Of a DNA stretch of 64,000 nucleotides, positions 59,253-64,000 are shown in pieces. Under the pieces are notes generated by a model. It was not told where the DNA came from, did no database searches, and saw only the letters and a list, made by a program, of their open reading frames with translations. A program made the position numbers and the translations under genes. Origin of the DNA: Verrucomicrobiota bacterium (lineage in GTDB: Bacteria > Verrucomicrobiota > Verrucomicrobiia > Opitutales > Opitutaceae); NCBI GenBank assembly GCA_016235555.1, contig JACRKC010000055.1, forward strand, positions 62,001 to 126,000, written 5' to 3'. Numbering within the stretch: the stretch's first letter is position 1; the number at the start of each line of letters is the position of its first letter.

Positions 59253-60482
59253 TCAGAGCTTAACGCCCAACATCTTCGCGACCTGATTCACATCCTTGTC
59301 GCCGCGCCCGGAGAGGTTGATCACCAGAATCTCATCCTTCCGCATCTGCTTCGCACGCTTGAGCCCGTGCACGAGCGCGTGCGTGCTTTCGAGCGCGGGG
59401 ATGATGCCTTCCAACCGGGAACACAGCTGAAACACCTCCAGCACCTCGTCGTCGCACGCGTAGGCGTAGTCGATCCGGTTGCGGTCGCGGTAAAACGCAT
59501 GCTCCGGTCCGATCGCCGCGTAGTCGAGACCGGCGCTCACCGAGTGCGTCAGCTCGATCTGCCCGTCGGTGTCCTGGAGGATGTAGGTCTTGCAGCCCTG
59601 GAGCACGCCAAGCTTGCCGCCCTCGAACCGCGCGGCGTGGTCACCGCGCCTGATGCCGCGGCCACCCGCCTCGACGCCGATCAGCCGCACGTTCGCCTCT
59701 TCGAGGAAATCGAAGAAGAAGCCGATGGCGTTCGAGCCGCCGCCCACACACGCGATCATCTCGTCGGGCAGCCGGCCCTCGGCGGCGAGAATCTGCTCAC
59801 GCGTCTCCTGCCCGATCACGCGGTGAAAATCGCGCACCATCATCGGATAGGGGTGCGAGCCGAGCGCCGACCCGAGGATGTAGTGCGTGCCGCGCACGTT
59901 GGTCACCCAGTCGCGCATCGCCTCGTTGATGGCTTCCTTGAGCGTCTTTTGCCCGGCTTCGACGCCGCGCACCTCGGCGCCCATGAGGCGCATGCGGAAA
60001 ACGTTCAGCGCCTGCCGTTCCATGTCGACCGCTCCCATGTAGATCACGCACTCGAAGCCAAACTTCGCGCACACCGCGGCCGTCGCGACGCCGTGCTGGC
60101 CCGCGCCCGTCTCGGCGATGATGCGCTGCTTGCCCATCCGCTTCGCGAGGATGGCTTGGCCGAGGGCATTGTTGATCTTGTGCGCACCGGTGTGGAGCGT
60201 GTCTTCGCGCTTCAGGTAGATCTTCGCGCCGCCGCAGTGCTGCGTGAGGCGCTCGGCGAAATAGAGCGGCGAGGGGCGCCCCGCGAAATGCTTCAACTGC
60301 GCGCGCAACTCCCCCTGAAACGCCGGGTCCTTGCGCGCCGCGTCGTAAGCCGCGCCGAGTTCCTCGAGCGCCGTCATCAACGTCTCGGGCACGAACACTC
60401 CGCCATAGCGACCGAAATGGCCGCCGGCATCCGGCAGGGAGAGTCGATCGAGTGGCGGCGCGACAGTGACGGCAGTGGGCAT
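59253..60482 (-). CDS. trpB: Tryptophan synthase beta chain
   Basis: Condenses indole and serine to tryptophan with PLP; 409 residues from the ATG at 60482. Signatures are [17 protein letters not shown], the PLP lysine in [43 protein letters not shown] for phosphate binding, and the ending [20 protein letters not shown]. trpA is not adjacent. Confidence 0.97.
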   Translation of the reverse strand: MPTAVTVAPPLDRLSLPDAGGHFGRYGGVFVPETLMTALEELGAAYDAARKDPAFQGELRAQLKHFAGRPSPLYFAERLTQHCGGAKIYLKREDTLHTGAHKINNALGQAILAKRMGKQRIIAETGAGQHGVATAAVCAKFGFECVIYMGAVDMERQALNVFRMRLMGAEVRGVEAGQKTLKEAINEAMRDWVTNVRGTHYILGSALGSHPYPMMVRDFHRVIGQETREQILAAEGRLPDEMIACVGGGSNAIGFFFDFLEEANVRLIGVEAGGRGIRRGDHAARFEGGKLGVLQGCKTYILQDTDGQIELTHSVSAGLDYAAIGPEHAFYRDRNRIDYAYACDDEVLEVFQLCSRLEGIIPALESTHALVHGLKRAKQMRKDEILVINLSGRGDKDVNQVAKMLGVKL

Positions 60483-60526
60483 ACGGCGCGAAGCTTGGAC
60501 GCTCGGACGGGCGACGCAAGCGCCGG

Positions 60527-61969
60527 TCACACCCGTTTCACCGTCACCAGCGTGAAATCATCGCGTTGCGGTGTGTCGCCCGCGAAGCGCTGAACGCGCG
60601 CGAGGATGCCGTCGTTGATTTCGCGCGCCGGGCGGGCCTGCAGTTCGCGGACCGCGTCGGCCAGACGGGCGTTGGAAAACTCCCTGCCGTCCTCGTTGGG
60701 TGCCTCGGTCAGGCCGTCCGTGAACAGCACCAGCGCGTCGCCGGCCGCGAGCGGCTCGGTGTGGTCCACGATCGCCTCCGCAAACAAATCATCCGGCACG
60801 AGCCCGAGCGCCATGCCCTCGGAGCTCACAAAATCCGCCCGCGAGCCCCCGCCGGCCCGGTCGCGTCGGAGAAAAAGCGGCAGTTCATGGCCGGCACGCG
60901 CCAGGGTCACCAACCCGCTCGCGGTGTCGACCACCGCGTAGAGCATCGTCACAAACCGTCCTGGCTGGATGTCGTCCGCCAGGGTGCGGTTCAACTCGCG
61001 CAATACCGCCGCCGGTGACGCGTGCCGTGGCGCGATCTGCCGGAGATTCGTGCGGCAGATCGCCATGAGCAAGGACCCGGGAATGCCCTTGCCGGACACG
61101 TCGGCGACGACGATGCCGAGCCGCGTCGGCGACAGCCCGATCACATCGTAGAGATCCCCGCCGACTTTTTGCGCCGGCGCGTAGCGCGCATCGAGGTCGA
61201 GGCCGGCCGGCACCACGGTCTCACGGGGCAGGAGCATCTGCTGGACGCCACTCGCGAGCGACAGATCGAGGTCGAGCTGCTGTTTCTCGATCTGCAGGTT
61301 GAGCAGCTCGGCGTTGTGCAGCGCGACCGCGGCCTGCTCGGCCAGCGACTGCATCAGCGAAAAGTCCGCCTCCGTGAACGGCAGATCGCCGGCCGGATTC
61401 GTCGCGGCCAGCACACCGAAGAACCGGTCGCGAAACACGAGCGGCACCGCGATCACCGAGCGCACCGCCAGCGCGGGGTCGTCGTGCCTGACAATCCTCG
61501 GATCGGTCGCGGCGTCCGCCAGCAGCTCGCCCCGGCGGGTCTCGGCCACGCGGCCGACGATACCTTCATCGAGGGGAAACTCCTCGGACTTGAGCACCTC
61601 CTCGATGAACTTGGCCCGCGTCGTGAGCTTCCGGCGCGCCGCATCCGTGAGCGGCCGGTGCGGCGGGAACAGCCCCTCGACCGCCACTCCGCGCATGGTG
61701 CCGCGCTCCGTGCGCTCGAAAATACAGGCGCTCAACGCCCCCGTGCACAGAATCGACGCATGCACGATGCGCTGCTGCAACTCCTGCCGCGATAACCCCT
61801 CACCCAGCGCCTCCGCCATCAGGTGCATGAATTCCAGCAGCCGCTGCCGGTCCTGCGCGAGTTTCTGATTTTCCCGCTCCGTGCGATCCGCCTCGCGGCG
61901 GACGCGGCGCAACACCGGCCACAGGGCGAGTGCGCCCAGCAGCAGACCGGCGAGAAGCGGGAGATACAT
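60527..61969 (-). CDS. GAF-domain PP2C (RsbU/SpoIIE-type) phosphatase
   Basis: 480 residues. N-terminal span ([20 protein letters not shown]), short coiled coil, a GAF domain (about 75-240; [40 protein letters not shown]), then a PP2C domain with [34 protein letters not shown] and [20 protein letters not shown], containing the metal-binding Asp residues. It should dephosphorylate a STAS-domain protein in a partner-switching pathway. A STAS gene is next upstream on the same strand, 126 bp away. Confidence 0.92.
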   Translation of the reverse strand: MYLPLLAGLLLGALALWPVLRRVRREADRTERENQKLAQDRQRLLEFMHLMAEALGEGLSRQELQQRIVHASILCTGALSACIFERTERGTMRGVAVEGLFPPHRPLTDAARRKLTTRAKFIEEVLKSEEFPLDEGIVGRVAETRRGELLADAATDPRIVRHDDPALAVRSVIAVPLVFRDRFFGVLAATNPAGDLPFTEADFSLMQSLAEQAAVALHNAELLNLQIEKQQLDLDLSLASGVQQMLLPRETVVPAGLDLDARYAPAQKVGGDLYDVIGLSPTRLGIVVADVSGKGIPGSLLMAICRTNLRQIAPRHASPAAVLRELNRTLADDIQPGRFVTMLYAVVDTASGLVTLARAGHELPLFLRRDRAGGGSRADFVSSEGMALGLVPDDLFAEAIVDHTEPLAAGDALVLFTDGLTEAPNEDGREFSNARLADAVRELQARPAREINDGILARVQRFAGDTPQRDDFTLVTVKRV

Positions 61970-62013
61970 CGCGGCAAGGGTGATACTTCCGCACGGAAGC
62001 CCGCAATGGCTAA

Positions 62014-62094
62014 GGTAGGGCGGCTCTCCGAGCCGCCCTGAATTTGAGACGGCGAATGCTGGAAACCAGGCCGGCTCGGAGAGCCGGCCCAACC
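62014..62094. repeat. GTAGGG double-hairpin repeat between the STAS and phosphatase genes
   Basis: The left arm GGTAGGGCGGCTCTCCGAGC and the inverse of the right arm GGTTGGGCCGGCTCTCCGAG are clearly related. It fills the gap between the STAS stop and the phosphatase start region, on the same strand. Confidence 0.88.
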
Positions 62095-62095
62095 C

Positions 62096-62608
62096 TTACT
62101 TCTGCTCCACGCGATTCCTCAGGAACGAAAGCACGTCCTGAAACTTCGTGCGATTCGCCTCGTCGGCGCTCACCAGATTTTCGTGCGCCTCCAGCACCAG
62201 CCGGGCGTTTTCCAGCTCCGTATGCGCCCTGCACTGCAACGCGTCACGGCAGTTGTCGAGGTTCGTCGTCGGTTGCCCGGTATCGACGGTCAGGAGCCGG
62301 TGCAAACCGAGGTTGCGGATGAGTTCGAGATTCCGCTGCCCCACGCGGGCGAGCACGAGGCTGCCGCCGTTGTTCTTCTTGCGCAGATCAAGCGCCACAC
62401 CGGCCAGCACGCCGAGAAACGTGCTGTCCATGCTGCCGCAGGCCTGGAAATCCAACACGAAGCGGGCCTTCCCCTGCCGCGTCATCTCGGTGAAGAAGTC
62501 ACGCAGGCAGGGGCTGTTTTGAAAACACGCCCGGCCGTCGATGCGCACCACGACCGGGTCGGAGTAGGCGTCGACCAGATAGACCGGCTTGCTGGCGGCT
62601 TCAGGCAT
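62096..62608 (-). CDS. STAS-domain anti-sigma factor antagonist-like protein
   Basis: 170 residues. The STAS fold is in the first 110 (VVVRIDGRACFQNSPCLRDF, FVLDFQACGSMDSTFLGVLAG), with the probable phosphorylated Ser in CGSMDSTFLG. A helical tail of 55 residues follows (CRDALQCRAHTELENARLVL). Its likely partner is the neighbouring PP2C phosphatase, but no anti-sigma kinase is in the window. The tail is longer than in SpoIIAA-type proteins. Confidence 0.88.
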   Translation of the reverse strand: MPEAASKPVYLVDAYSDPVVVRIDGRACFQNSPCLRDFFTEMTRQGKARFVLDFQACGSMDSTFLGVLAGVALDLRKKNNGGSLVLARVGQRNLELIRNLGLHRLLTVDTGQPTTNLDNCRDALQCRAHTELENARLVLEAHENLVSADEANRTKFQDVLSFLRNRVEQK

Positions 62609-62653
62609 GGGGAAAAGGTCCGCGCCCGCGGCGAATTCGCAAATCGGTTTGGC

Positions 62654-64000
<1,347 letters not shown>

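Overview
This 64 kb window is a GC-rich, gene-dense bacterial chromosome segment with no rRNA, CRISPR array, prophage or convincing intact tRNA. Gene content points to Verrucomicrobiota, most likely Opitutaceae. Pointers are a DksA/TraR-like protein with a long Lys/Ala/Pro tail and no zinc ligands, an opgG-opgH pair in a non-proteobacterial setting, a family-4-like uracil-DNA glycosylase, and many short palindromic repeats. The assignment is inference from content, not from a marker gene. Oxygen-dependent HemF, FAD-type protoporphyrinogen oxidase, aconitase and a dihaem cytochrome c suggest an aerobic or facultative Gram-negative cell. ExbB/ExbD, a TonB-like protein, TolC, LpxI, OpgGH and an outer-membrane barrel support an outer membrane.

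Layout. 1-7.7 kb: ExbD/ExbB (minus), then PfkB-type kinase, tmk and holB (plus), an orphan membrane sensor-like protein, and a GMC dehydrogenase with its Tat-exported small subunit (minus). 7.8-13.1 kb: alpha/beta hydrolase, mutS, a PIN toxin/antitoxin pair, DAHP synthase. 13.1-17.1 kb (minus): RluA-type pseudouridine synthase, TonB-like protein, Maf, TolC. 17.2-23.8 kb (plus): nadE, a GxxExxY gene inside a terminal-inverted-repeat element, hemL, an exported S55-like protein, mnmA. 23.9-34.2 kb (minus): LysE exporter, TPR lipoprotein, opgH / unknown tail-anchored protein / opgG, Udg, ribE, and an inactive/active HtrA pair. 34.2-43.1 kb (plus): leuS, a four-gene exopolysaccharide export module (FecR-like, barrel, Wza-like, Wzc-like), lpxI. 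43.1-49.6 kb: cytochrome c, prfC, a small unknown, a gene graveyard (relics of a surface protein and of flagellin), a D,D-carboxypeptidase and a His-rich membrane protein. 49.7-64 kb: hemF, hemE, hemG, ileS, DksA-like, lspA (plus); yicC, trpB, a GAF-PP2C phosphatase, a STAS protein and partial aconitase (minus).

The most unusual feature is the density and placement of short inverted repeats. At least six sequence families occur (GTAG-ended double hairpins, heptad repeats of the GAGTTGA and GGAGACG types, AACCACTGAT-type terminal repeats, and others). They fill intergenic gaps and also sit in frame inside conserved genes: leuS, mnmA, rluA-like, nadE, udg, hemG, hemF, lspA and the signal peptide of the inactive HtrA. 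In four genes (hemL, lysE-like, hemG, lspA) the GTAG end of a repeat supplies the TAG stop codon, and one repeat also supplies a GTG start. This resembles in concept the Rickettsia palindromic elements that insert into proteins. The hemF-hemE gap is a nest of three such repeat types inside one another.

Functionally the window combines housekeeping (aminoacyl-tRNA synthetases, DNA replication and repair, tRNA modification, haem, NAD, riboflavin and aromatic amino acid synthesis) with envelope biology (OpgGH glucans, exopolysaccharide export, HtrA quality control, TonB energisation).
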